DNA of 64,000 nt from Paenibacillus jilunlii (GTDB taxonomy: Bacteria > Bacillota > Bacilli > Paenibacillales > Paenibacillaceae). The DNA lies in the NCBI RefSeq assembly GCF_900102965.1, contig NZ_FNGM01000028.1, positions 1 through 64,000 on the forward strand, in the 5' to 3' direction. The notes below the pieces were generated by a model. That model was not told the DNA's origin. It made no database searches and saw only the letters and a list, made by a program, of their open reading frames with translations. The position numbers were made by a program, and so were the translations under genes. Shown here piece by piece: positions 25,700 through 34,518 of this stretch (position 1 is the first letter of the stretch; every line of letters starts with the position of its first letter).

Positions 25700-28600
25700 T
25701 TGGCAGGACATCTTGTTCAGTATGGTCGACGCACTCGGCGGAGCTATGCGAGAATTAAAGAGGTACTCGAGGTCCCTAACCTGATCGAGATCCAACAAAA
25801 ATCGTATGATTGGTTTTTGGAGGAAGGTTTGCGTGAAATGTTTCAGGACATCTCGCCAATCCAGGATTTCACAGGGAATTTGGTGCTTGAGTTCATTGAT
25901 TACAGCCTAGGCGAACCGAAGTATACGGTTGACGACGCTAAAGAGCGGGACGTAACATATGCGGCTCCTCTACGTGTGAAGGTGCGGCTCATTAATAAGG
26001 AGACCGGTGAGGTCAAAGAGCAGGAAGTGTTCATGGGAGATTTCCCGCTGATGACGGAGACCGGCACTTTTATTATCAATGGTGCGGAACGGGTTATTGT
26101 CAGCCAGTTGGTTCGCTCTCCAAGCGTCTATTTCAGCACGAAAGTAGATAAGAACGGCAAAAAAACCTACACCGCCACAGTAATTCCAAACCGCGGAGCC
26201 TGGCTTGAACTGGAGACCGACGCTAAGGATATCATGTATGTCCGTATCGACCGGACCCGTAAAATTCCAGTTACAGTGCTTCTGCGTGCTCTCGGTTTCG
26301 GCAGTGATGCTGAAATTCTGGAACTGCTTGGTAATGATGAATATATTCGCAATACGCTGGATAAAGACAATACGGACTCCACGGAGAAGGCGCTTATTGA
26401 AATCTACGAGCGTCTGCGTCCGGGCGAACCGCCGACACTGGATAATGCCAAGAGCCTTTTGGTTGCACGTTTCTTCGATCCAAAACGCTATGACTTGGCC
26501 AATGTAGGGCGTTACAAAATCAATAAGAAGCTGCACATTAAGAACCGGTTGTTTAACCAGCGTCTGGCACAGCCTTTGGTTGATGAATCCACTGGAGAAA
26601 TTCTGGCGGAATCCGGACAAATGGTTGACCGCAGACTTCTTGATGAGCTGATTCCTTATTTTGAGAAGGATGTCGCTGCCAAGACCTACCGGGTTACCGG
26701 CGGAGTGCTGGACAGTGAAGATATCCCCCTGCAAACGATCGATGTATTCTCGCCGATCGAGGAAGGCCGGGTTATCAAGCTGATTGCCAACGGCAATATC
26801 GACAAATCCGTTAAGCATATTACCCAGGCTGATATTATATCCTCAATCAGCTACTTTATTAATCTGCTGCACGGTATCGGCAACACGGATGATATTGACC
26901 ACTTGGGGAACCGCCGTCTGCGTTCCGTAGGTGAACTGCTGCAGAACCAATTCCGTATCGGTCTGTCCCGTATGGAGCGCGTAGTGCGTGAGAGAATGTC
27001 GATTCAGGATGCGAATGCAATTACTCCGCAGGCCCTGATCAATATTCGTCCGGTTATCGCGTCCATTAAAGAGTTCTTCGGCAGTTCGCAGCTGTCGCAG
27101 TTTATGGACCAGACGAACCCGCTGGCAGAACTTACGCATAAGCGTCGTCTGTCTGCACTCGGACCCGGCGGTCTGACTCGTGAACGCGCGGGCTTTGAAG
27201 TTCGGGACGTTCATCACAGTCACTACGGCCGGATGTGTCCAATCGAAACACCGGAAGGTCCGAACATTGGTCTGATTAACTCCTTGTCCACCTTTGCCCG
27301 CATCAATGAATACGGCTTTATCGAAGCTCCGTACCGTTGGGTGGATCCGAAGACTGGCAAGGTAACGGAACATATCGATTATCTGACCGCCGATGAAGAA
27401 GATAACTATGTAGTTGCGCAGGCAAACGTACAAATTGATGAAGATGGAACCTTTAAGGAAGATATGGTTATCGTCCGTTACAACAAGGATTCAGACAACA
27501 TCACGACTATGCCTAGTAACCGTGTAGACTACATGGACGTTTCGCCAAAACAGGTTGTATCGGTCGCTACGGCGCTCATTCCGTTCCTGGAGAACGATGA
27601 CTCCAACCGCGCACTGATGGGATCTAACATGCAGCGCCAAGCCGTTCCGCTTCTGATTCCGAAGGCTCCGCTTGTCGGTACGGGAATGGAGCATAAGTCC
27701 GCTAAGGACTCCGGTGTATGTATTGTCTCCAAATATGACGGTATTATTGAACGCTCTTCTGCCAATGAGATCTGGCTGCGCCGGGTTGAGATGGTTGAAG
27801 GCAAAGAAGTCAAAGGTGATATCGTTAAGTATAAATTACACAAATTTATGCGTTCGAACCAAGGGACTTGCATAAATCAACGTCCGCTTGCCAAAAGAGG
27901 CGACATTGTGAAGAAGGGCGACATTCTTGCGGATGGTCCTTCCACTGAAATGGGCGAATTGGCCTTGGGCCGCAACGTAGTTGTTGCGTTCATGACTTGG
28001 GAAGGTTACAACTACGAGGATGCGATCCTGCTGAGTGAAAAGCTGGTGAAAGAAGATGTATACACTTCGATCCATATCGAAGAATACGAATCCGAAGCTC
28101 GTGACACGAAGCTGGGACCAGAAGAAATCACCCGTGACATTCCAAATGTCGGCGAAGAAGCGCTGCGCAATTTGGACGAACGCGGCATCATCCGCATTGG
28201 TGCGGAAATCAATGCCGGTGATATCCTTGTAGGTAAAGTAACTCCTAAGGGTGTAACTGAGTTAACTGCCGAGGAACGTCTGCTCCATGCAATCTTCGGG
28301 GAAAAAGCACGTGAAGTTCGTGATACTTCCCTGCGTGTTCCGCATGGTAGTGACGGTATTATCGTTGACGTCAAAGTATTCACACGTGAGAACGGCGATG
28401 AGCTGCCTCCGGGTGTGAATCAGCTGGTTCGTGTCTACATCGCCCAGAAGCGTAAAATCTCTGAGGGTGATAAAATGGCCGGACGTCACGGTAACAAGGG
28501 TGTCGTTGCCCGTATTCTTCCTGAAGAAGATATGCCATTCCTGCCGGATGGTACGCCGGTACAAGTAGTACTGAACCCGCTGGGCGTTCCTTCCCGTATG

Positions 28601-29245
28601 AACATCGGACAGGTGCTGGAGGTCCATCTTGGTATGGCTGCCCTTCGTCTGGGCATTCATGTAGCTACTCCGGTATTTGACGGTGCACGCGAGTATGACG
28701 TCTTTGATACGATGGAAGAAGCCGGCATGCAGCGCAATGGTAAGACTGTGCTGTACGACGGACGTACAGGCGAACGCTTCGAGCGTGAAGTAACTGTCGG
28801 TGTCATGCACATGATCAAGCTGGCGCACATGGTTGATGATAAGATTCATGCCCGTTCCACAGGTCCTTACTCACTCGTTACCCAGCAGCCTCTCGGCGGT
28901 AAAGCACAGTTTGGTGGACAGCGTTTCGGGGAAATGGAAGTTTGGGCACTTGAAGCTTACGGCGCTGCTTATACACTGCAGGAAATCTTGACGGTGAAAT
29001 CCGATGACGTGGTTGGCCGTGTGAAGACGTATGAATCCATCGTCAAAGGTGAGAACCTGCCGGAACCTGGCGTGCCTGAAGCGTTCAAAGTATTGATCAA
29101 GGAACTGCAGTCGCTTGGTATGGATGTCAAAATCCTCAGCGGCGATGAGCAGGAGATTGAGATGAAAGAACTGGACGATGAGGACGAGACGTCAGGCGAC
29201 AAGCTGAGCCTTAACTTGGAAGGCGCGGAAGTCGGAATAGAGTAG
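25700..29245 (+). CDS. rpoB: RNA polymerase beta subunit
   Basis: An 1181-residue catalytic subunit. The rifampicin pocket reads SSQLSQFMDQTNPLAELTHK then RRLSALGPGG with all usual wild-type residues, so no rifampicin-resistance change is seen. KMAGRHGNKGVV (near 935) and GGKAQFGGQRFGEMEVWALE near the end are family hallmarks. The start is TTG at 25700 after GAGGGGTGA. The acidic C-terminal tail is typical of Bacillota. Followed by rpoC after a hairpin. Confidence 0.98.
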   Translation: MAGHLVQYGRRTRRSYARIKEVLEVPNLIEIQQKSYDWFLEEGLREMFQDISPIQDFTGNLVLEFIDYSLGEPKYTVDDAKERDVTYAAPLRVKVRLINKETGEVKEQEVFMGDFPLMTETGTFIINGAERVIVSQLVRSPSVYFSTKVDKNGKKTYTATVIPNRGAWLELETDAKDIMYVRIDRTRKIPVTVLLRALGFGSDAEILELLGNDEYIRNTLDKDNTDSTEKALIEIYERLRPGEPPTLDNAKSLLVARFFDPKRYDLANVGRYKINKKLHIKNRLFNQRLAQPLVDESTGEILAESGQMVDRRLLDELIPYFEKDVAAKTYRVTGGVLDSEDIPLQTIDVFSPIEEGRVIKLIANGNIDKSVKHITQADIISSISYFINLLHGIGNTDDIDHLGNRRLRSVGELLQNQFRIGLSRMERVVRERMSIQDANAITPQALINIRPVIASIKEFFGSSQLSQFMDQTNPLAELTHKRRLSALGPGGLTRERAGFEVRDVHHSHYGRMCPIETPEGPNIGLINSLSTFARINEYGFIEAPYRWVDPKTGKVTEHIDYLTADEEDNYVVAQANVQIDEDGTFKEDMVIVRYNKDSDNITTMPSNRVDYMDVSPKQVVSVATALIPFLENDDSNRALMGSNMQRQAVPLLIPKAPLVGTGMEHKSAKDSGVCIVSKYDGIIERSSANEIWLRRVEMVEGKEVKGDIVKYKLHKFMRSNQGTCINQRPLAKRGDIVKKGDILADGPSTEMGELALGRNVVVAFMTWEGYNYEDAILLSEKLVKEDVYTSIHIEEYESEARDTKLGPEEITRDIPNVGEEALRNLDERGIIRIGAEINAGDILVGKVTPKGVTELTAEERLLHAIFGEKAREVRDTSLRVPHGSDGIIVDVKVFTRENGDELPPGVNQLVRVYIAQKRKISEGDKMAGRHGNKGVVARILPEEDMPFLPDGTPVQVVLNPLGVPSRMNIGQVLEVHLGMAALRLGIHVATPVFDGAREYDVFDTMEEAGMQRNGKTVLYDGRTGERFEREVTVGVMHMIKLAHMVDDKIHARSTGPYSLVTQQPLGGKAQFGGQRFGEMEVWALEAYGAAYTLQEILTVKSDDVVGRVKTYESIVKGENLPEPGVPEAFKVLIKELQSLGMDVKILSGDEQEIEMKELDDEDETSGDKLSLNLEGAEVGIE

Positions 29246-29279
29246 TCAGATAAAGATTAATTTCATGTAATTGAACCGT

Positions 29280-29311
29280 GCCCTCTGTTGACCTAACCGT
29301 CAAGAGAGGGC
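29280..29311 (+). other. rpoB-rpoC intergenic hairpin
   Basis: GCCCTCT (29280-29286) pairs with AGAGGGC (29305-29311), and TTGAC with GTCAA inside it. No T run. Probably an RNA processing or stability element between the two large cistrons. Confidence 0.7.
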
Positions 29312-29355
29312 CTATGCGGTAATAAATCAGGATATAGATTAAGGAGGGTTGCTCC

Positions 29356-32300
29356 TTGTTGGACATTAACAGTTTTGAATTTATGAAGATCGGGCTTGCT
29401 TCTCCGGAAAAAATTCGCTCTTGGTCCCGCGGAGAAGTAAAAAAACCGGAAACCATTAACTATCGTACCTTGAAACCGGAAAAAGAGGGCTTGTTCTGCG
29501 AGCGCATTTTCGGACCGCAAAAGGACTGGGAATGTCATTGCGGCAAGTACAAACGTGTACGTTACAAAGGCGTTGTGTGCGACCGTTGCGGCGTTGAAGT
29601 AACGCGTGCCAAGGTTCGCCGTGAACGCATGGGTCACATCGAACTGGCAGCACCTGTCTCTCATATCTGGTATTTCAAAGGGATTCCTAGCCGTATGGGC
29701 CTTGCCCTCGACATGTCCCCGAGATCGCTTGAAGAGATCATCTACTTTGCATCTTATGTTGTAACTGATCCAGGTGAAACACCGCTGGAGAAGAAACAGC
29801 TTCTGTCCGAGAAAGAATACCGCAGCTACCGTGAAAAATATGGCTACGGATTCCAAGCCGGCATGGGTGCCGAGGCCGTTAAGAAGCTCCTTCAGGATAT
29901 CGATATCGATAAAGAACTGGAGTTCCTCAAAGAAGAGCTGCGTACAGCTCAGGGCCAACGCCGCAACCGGGCGATCAAACGCCTGGAAGTAATCGAGGCT
30001 TTCCGCAACTCCGGCAACAAGCCTGACTGGATGATCATGGATGTGCTTCCGGTTATTCCTCCAGAGCTTCGTCCAATGGTTCAACTCGATGGCGGACGTT
30101 TTGCTACGTCTGACCTTAATGATCTGTATCGTCGTGTAATTAACCGGAACAACCGTCTGAAGAGACTGCTCGATCTCGGTGCACCTGATATTATCGTGCA
30201 GAACGAGAAACGTATGCTTCAAGAAGCTGTGGATGCATTGATTGACAACGGCCGCCGTGGCCGGCCTGTAACAGGGCCTGGTAACCGTCCGCTCAAATCG
30301 CTCAGCCACATGCTGAAAGGTAAGCAGGGACGTTTCCGCCAGAACTTGCTCGGTAAACGCGTTGACTATTCCGGCCGTTCCGTTATCGTTGTAGGACCGT
30401 ATCTCAAAATGTACCAGTGCGGTCTGCCGAAAAAAATGGCGCTTGAATTGTTCAAACCGTTCGTCATGAAAGAACTCGTGAACAAGGGGCTTGCCCACAA
30501 CATCAAGAGCGCCAAACGTAAAGTTGAACGTGTAAGCCCTGAAGTCTGGGATGTGCTTGAAGACGTTATTAAGGAGCATCCGGTTCTGCTGAACCGCGCA
30601 CCTACGCTTCACAGACTGGGGATTCAGGCATTTGAACCGATCCTGGTTGAAGGCCATGCCATTCGTCTGCACCCGCTCGTATGTACGGCTTACAATGCCG
30701 ACTTTGACGGTGACCAGATGGCGGTGCACGTACCTCTGTCAGCGGAAGCTCAGGCTGAAGCTCGTATTCTAATGCTGGCATCGGGCAACATCCTGAACCC
30801 TAAGGACGGCAAACCGGTTGTTACCCCTTCCCAGGATATGGTCCTTGGTACATTCTATTTGACCATGGACAACAAGGAAGAAAAAGGGACCGGTATGATT
30901 CTGCGCACGGTGAACGAAGCCGTATCGGCTTACCAGCGTGGAACCGCAGGCCTGCATGCACGTGTAGCTATTCCTGCTAAAGCTCTCGGTAAAACATGCT
31001 TCACCGAAGCCCAGCAGAACGCAATGCTCGTTACGACGATCGGTAAGATTATCTTCAATGAAATCTATCCGAGCAGCTTCCCGTATATCAACGAAGCAAC
31101 TAAGACCAATCTGCTGCAAGGCACGCCAGAGAAGTACTTCATCTATGAGAAGGGCGCGGATATCCGCGAACTGATCATGAGCCTGCCGGACGCAAGTGCC
31201 GTTGGTAAAGAGTATTTGGGTCTGATTATTGCCCGCTGCTTTGAAATTTACCATACCACTAAGACATCCATGATTTTGGATAAAATCAAGCAACTCGGCT
31301 TCACGTACTCCACTCGTTCCGGTGTAACAGTAGCCGTATCGGATGTTATTGTGCCTGAAGAAAAGGTAACCATTCTTAAAGAGTCGGAAGCCAAGGTTGA
31401 TGTGGTTGCGAACCAGTACCGCCGTGGTCTGATTACCAATGATGAGCGTTATGACCGGGTTATTGAAATCTGGTCGAAGACTAAGGATGATCTGACGAAC
31501 ATCCTGCTGAAATCGATGGACCGGTTCAACTCCATCATGCTCATGGTTGACTCCAAGGCGCGCGGTAACAAATCGCAGATTACACAGCTGGGCGGTATGC
31601 GCGGTCTGATGGCTACGCCGTCAGGACGGATTTTTGAATTGCCGATTAAGGCGAATTTCCGTGAAGGCCTTACAGTCCTCGAGTACTTCATCTCCACTCA
31701 CGGAGCGCGTAAAGGTCTGGCGGATACAGCGCTGCGTACAGCGGACTCTGGTTACCTGACCCGCCGTCTCGTTGACGTGGCACAAGATGTTATCGTCCGT
31801 GAAGATGACTGCGGCACAGACAAAGGCTTCACTGTCAGCCGTATTCAGGATGGCAAGGAAGTTATTGAGGATCTGTACGACCGTATTGAAGGACGTTACT
31901 CCTTTGAAACCGTCCGTCATCCGGAAACGAAGGAAATCATCGTTAACCGCAACGATCTGATTGACTCCGACAAGGCTGAGGAAATTGTGAATGCCGGGGT
32001 AACCAAGCTGCAAATTCGTTCCGTGCTGAGCTGCCGTGCCCGTCACGGAGTCTGCAAAAAATGCTACGGACGCAATCTGGCAACAGGCAAACATGTGGAT
32101 ATCGGTGAGGCCGTAGGGATTATCGCCGCTCAATCCATCGGTGAGCCGGGAACCCAGCTTACCATGCGTACGTTCCATACCGGTGGTGTTGCCGGTGATG
32201 ACATCACGCAAGGTTTGCCGCGTATTCAAGAGCTGTTTGAAGCCCGTAACCCTAAAGGACAGGCGACAATCAGTGAAATTGACGGGGTAATCAAGGAAAT

Positions 32301-32967
32301 CCGTGAAACCAAGGACCGCCGCGAAATTGAGGTTCAAGGTGAAGCAGAATCCAAGACCTACTCTATCACCTATGGTTCCCGTCTGCGTGTCAGTGAAGGC
32401 CAGGAGATTGAAGCTGGGGATGAGCTGACAGACGGTTCGATCGATCCAAAAGAAATGCTGCGCATCAAAGGGATCCGCGGGGTACAGAACTACATTCTGC
32501 AGGAAGTGCAGCGTGTATATCGTAACCAAGGCGTAGAAATCAATGATAAGCACATTGAAGTTATGATTAAGCAGATGCTGCGCAAAATCCGCATCATCGA
32601 AGCTGGCGATACTAATCTGTTGCCAGGCGCTTTCTCGGATATCCATGAATATGAAGCTGCCAACAAGGAAGCCATTCTTACCGGTAAAGAGCCGGCAGTC
32701 GCTAAGCCAGTGCTGCTCGGGATTACCAAAGCTTCTCTTGAGACAGATTCCTTCCTGTCTGCGGCGTCCTTCCAGGAAACGACTCGTGTCCTGACAGATG
32801 CTGCAATCAAAGGAAAAGTGGATAAACTTCTCGGCCTGAAAGAAAACGTTCTGATTGGTAAGCTGATTCCTGCCGGTACGGGTATGAACCGTTACCGCAA
32901 TGTCAAACTGAGCGATCCGAATGAAGAAAACATGCTGGAAGACTTAGAGACTGTACCTGCTGAATAA
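29356..32967 (+). CDS. rpoC: RNA polymerase beta' subunit
   Basis: A 1203-residue catalytic subunit. The N-terminal zinc ribbon has CHCGKYKR and CDRCGV, and the active-site NADFDGDQM is near residue 450 with its three Asp for magnesium. A second zinc set is in CRARHGVCKKCYG. TTG at 29356 is the start, 8 nt after GGAGG. Ends before a large terminator-like stem at 32981-33033. Confidence 0.98.
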   Translation: MLDINSFEFMKIGLASPEKIRSWSRGEVKKPETINYRTLKPEKEGLFCERIFGPQKDWECHCGKYKRVRYKGVVCDRCGVEVTRAKVRRERMGHIELAAPVSHIWYFKGIPSRMGLALDMSPRSLEEIIYFASYVVTDPGETPLEKKQLLSEKEYRSYREKYGYGFQAGMGAEAVKKLLQDIDIDKELEFLKEELRTAQGQRRNRAIKRLEVIEAFRNSGNKPDWMIMDVLPVIPPELRPMVQLDGGRFATSDLNDLYRRVINRNNRLKRLLDLGAPDIIVQNEKRMLQEAVDALIDNGRRGRPVTGPGNRPLKSLSHMLKGKQGRFRQNLLGKRVDYSGRSVIVVGPYLKMYQCGLPKKMALELFKPFVMKELVNKGLAHNIKSAKRKVERVSPEVWDVLEDVIKEHPVLLNRAPTLHRLGIQAFEPILVEGHAIRLHPLVCTAYNADFDGDQMAVHVPLSAEAQAEARILMLASGNILNPKDGKPVVTPSQDMVLGTFYLTMDNKEEKGTGMILRTVNEAVSAYQRGTAGLHARVAIPAKALGKTCFTEAQQNAMLVTTIGKIIFNEIYPSSFPYINEATKTNLLQGTPEKYFIYEKGADIRELIMSLPDASAVGKEYLGLIIARCFEIYHTTKTSMILDKIKQLGFTYSTRSGVTVAVSDVIVPEEKVTILKESEAKVDVVANQYRRGLITNDERYDRVIEIWSKTKDDLTNILLKSMDRFNSIMLMVDSKARGNKSQITQLGGMRGLMATPSGRIFELPIKANFREGLTVLEYFISTHGARKGLADTALRTADSGYLTRRLVDVAQDVIVREDDCGTDKGFTVSRIQDGKEVIEDLYDRIEGRYSFETVRHPETKEIIVNRNDLIDSDKAEEIVNAGVTKLQIRSVLSCRARHGVCKKCYGRNLATGKHVDIGEAVGIIAAQSIGEPGTQLTMRTFHTGGVAGDDITQGLPRIQELFEARNPKGQATISEIDGVIKEIRETKDRREIEVQGEAESKTYSITYGSRLRVSEGQEIEAGDELTDGSIDPKEMLRIKGIRGVQNYILQEVQRVYRNQGVEINDKHIEVMIKQMLRKIRIIEAGDTNLLPGAFSDIHEYEAANKEAILTGKEPAVAKPVLLGITKASLETDSFLSAASFQETTRVLTDAAIKGKVDKLLGLKENVLIGKLIPAGTGMNRYRNVKLSDPNEENMLEDLETVPAE

Positions 32968-32980
32968 TGGAGTCACCATA

Positions 32981-33033
32981 AGCAGTTTAATCGCGTCACG
33001 GTTCTCTATGGGATCGTGGCGCGGCTGACTGCT
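32981..33033 (+). terminator. Stem-loop after rpoC
   Basis: AGCAGT (32981-32986) pairs with ACTGCT (33028-33033), and CGCGTCACG (32992-33000) with CGTGGCGCG (33015-33023). Only a weak T stretch follows (GTGATTTTC), so termination may be partial. Confidence 0.6.
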
Positions 33034-33064
33034 GTGATTTTCAATAAAATTATTACTGATTTTC

Positions 33065-33093
33065 TTGACATCATCGGATGATAATGCTAATAT
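33065..33093 (+). promoter_or_regulatory. Promoter of the str operon region
   Basis: TTGACA at 33065-33070, a 17-nt spacer and TAATAT at 33088-33093, near consensus, 57 nt before the L7Ae-family gene. It probably drives that gene and rpsL-rpsG-fusA. Confidence 0.85.
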
Positions 33094-33149
33094 GTCTAAG
33101 GTGCGTGAGTAGCCGCGCTATTCTTATTCATTGGAGGTAATATTTTATT

Positions 33150-33401
33150 ATGACTGATGATATGGGATTGCAGGATGCTCAGGTCAAGATCGGTACCAAA
33201 CAAACCGTCAAGGCGGTAGAGTTGGGCCAAGCCGCAGAAGTCTATGTGGCGGAGGACGGAGATCAACGGCTTACTTCCAGAATTGTTATGCTTTGCAACA
33301 AACAGGGCGTGAAGATCACTTATGTGGACACCATGCTGAACTTGGGCAAAGCCTGCGGTATAGAAGTTGGTGCTGCTATGGCAGCCGTCTTAAAACAATA
33401 G
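33150..33401 (+). CDS. L7Ae-family RNA-binding protein (YbxF type)
   Basis: An 83-residue protein of the L7Ae/L30e fold that binds RNA kink-turns. Matches include VKAVELGQAAEVYVAEDGD and KACGIEVGAAMAAVL, as in Bacillus YbxF/RplGB. Role in the ribosome or as a k-turn chaperone is inferred. The ATG at 33150 follows GGAGGTAA. Located between rpoC and rpsL as in Bacillus. Confidence 0.93.
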   Translation: MTDDMGLQDAQVKIGTKQTVKAVELGQAAEVYVAEDGDQRLTSRIVMLCNKQGVKITYVDTMLNLGKACGIEVGAAMAAVLKQ

Positions 33402-33534
33402 CAAGGAAATTGTTTTTGTACCGGGGGTACACTCCGGAGGCAAGAACTTTTCATTTGTCTTTTTATGAACCACCTGGGTCTGTGGACTTAATGTTCGTAA
33501 ATGGATTATCATTTCAGGAAGGGGGTGGCACAAC

Positions 33535-33954
33535 ATGCCAACTATTAATCAATTGGTTCGTAAAGGCCGTCAAGCCAAAATCGAAAAGTCCAAATCTCCC
33601 GCTCTGCAAAAAGGGTTCAACGCCCTGAAGCGTGAGGCTACAAACTTGAGCGCTCCGCAAAAACGCGGTGTATGCACTCGTGTAGGTACAATGACACCAC
33701 GTAAACCAAACTCCGCACTTCGTAAGTATGCCCGTGTTCGTTTGACGAACCGTCTTGAGGTGACTGCTTACATTCCGGGGATCGGACATAACCTTCAAGA
33801 GCACAGTGTAGTATTGCTGCGCGGAGGTAAAGTTAAGGACCTTGCGGGAGTTCGTTACCACATCGTACGTGGCGCTCTTGATACTGCAGGTGTAGCTAAC
33901 CGGATGCAGGCTCGCTCCAAATACGGTGCGAAACGTCCTAAGGCTAAGAAATAA
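33535..33954 (+). CDS. rpsL: Ribosomal protein S12
   Basis: A 139-residue decoding-centre protein. Standard blocks KRGVCTRVGTMTPRKPNSA and PGIGHNLQEHSVVLLRGG are present. Residue 56 is Arg (CGT, 33700-33702) where B. subtilis has Lys56 and E. coli Lys42; residue 104 is Ala (GCG, 33844-33846) where most bacteria have Pro (E. coli Pro90). Both are classical streptomycin-response positions. Strong GGGGGTGG-type site before ATG 33535. First of rpsL-rpsG-fusA. Confidence 0.98.
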   Translation: MPTINQLVRKGRQAKIEKSKSPALQKGFNALKREATNLSAPQKRGVCTRVGTMTPRKPNSALRKYARVRLTNRLEVTAYIPGIGHNLQEHSVVLLRGGKVKDLAGVRYHIVRGALDTAGVANRMQARSKYGAKRPKAKK

Positions 33955-33999
33955 GATTATAAGACCTGAATAATAAACATTTAAGAAAGGGGGATATCC

Positions 34000-34470
34000 A
34001 TGCCACGCAAAGGTCCAGTTACTAAGAGAGATGTATTGCCAGATCCATTGTATAATAGCAAGTTGGTTACCCGTTTGATCAACCGTATTATGCTGGGTGG
34101 TAAAAGAGGTGTCGCTCAAAGCATTCTGTACAATTCGTTTAAATTGATCCAAGAACGTACTGGCAAAGAGCCGATGGAAGTTTTCGAAGCTGCCATCAAG
34201 AATATCATGCCGGTATTGGAAGTTAAAGCTCGTCGTGTCGGCGGTGCTAACTACCAAGTGCCTATCGAAGTTAAACCTGAGAGACGTACTGCTCTGGGAT
34301 TACGTTGGCTCGTGAACTACTCACGCAACCGCGGTGAGAAGACTATGGAAGAGCGTTTGGCGGCTGAGATCATCGACGCTTCCAACAACACAGGCGCTTC
34401 CGTTAAGAAACGCGAAGATACGCACAAAATGGCTGAAGCGAACAAAGCGTTTGCTCACTACCGCTGGTAG
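34000..34470 (+). CDS. rpsG: Ribosomal protein S7
   Basis: A 156-residue primary binding protein of the 30S head. MPRKGPVTKRDVLPDP at the N terminus and RRVGGANYQVPIEV near 77 are the family marks. AAAGGGGG precedes the ATG. In E. coli S7 represses the str operon; no comparable site is claimed here. Confidence 0.98.
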   Translation: MPRKGPVTKRDVLPDPLYNSKLVTRLINRIMLGGKRGVAQSILYNSFKLIQERTGKEPMEVFEAAIKNIMPVLEVKARRVGGANYQVPIEVKPERRTALGLRWLVNYSRNRGEKTMEERLAAEIIDASNNTGASVKKREDTHKMAEANKAFAHYRW

Positions 34471-34518
34471 GATCTAAAGCCGTTCAAATAACTTATATTT
34501 TGAAGGGAGACCCATTTC

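Noticed and set aside
27080..27180. Rifampicin-resistance change in rpoB
   Set aside because: The resistance cluster has all usual wild-type residues.
29293..30729. Long minus-strand open frame opposite rpoC
   Set aside because: Same reason: fully inside a certain gene, with no motif or start signal.
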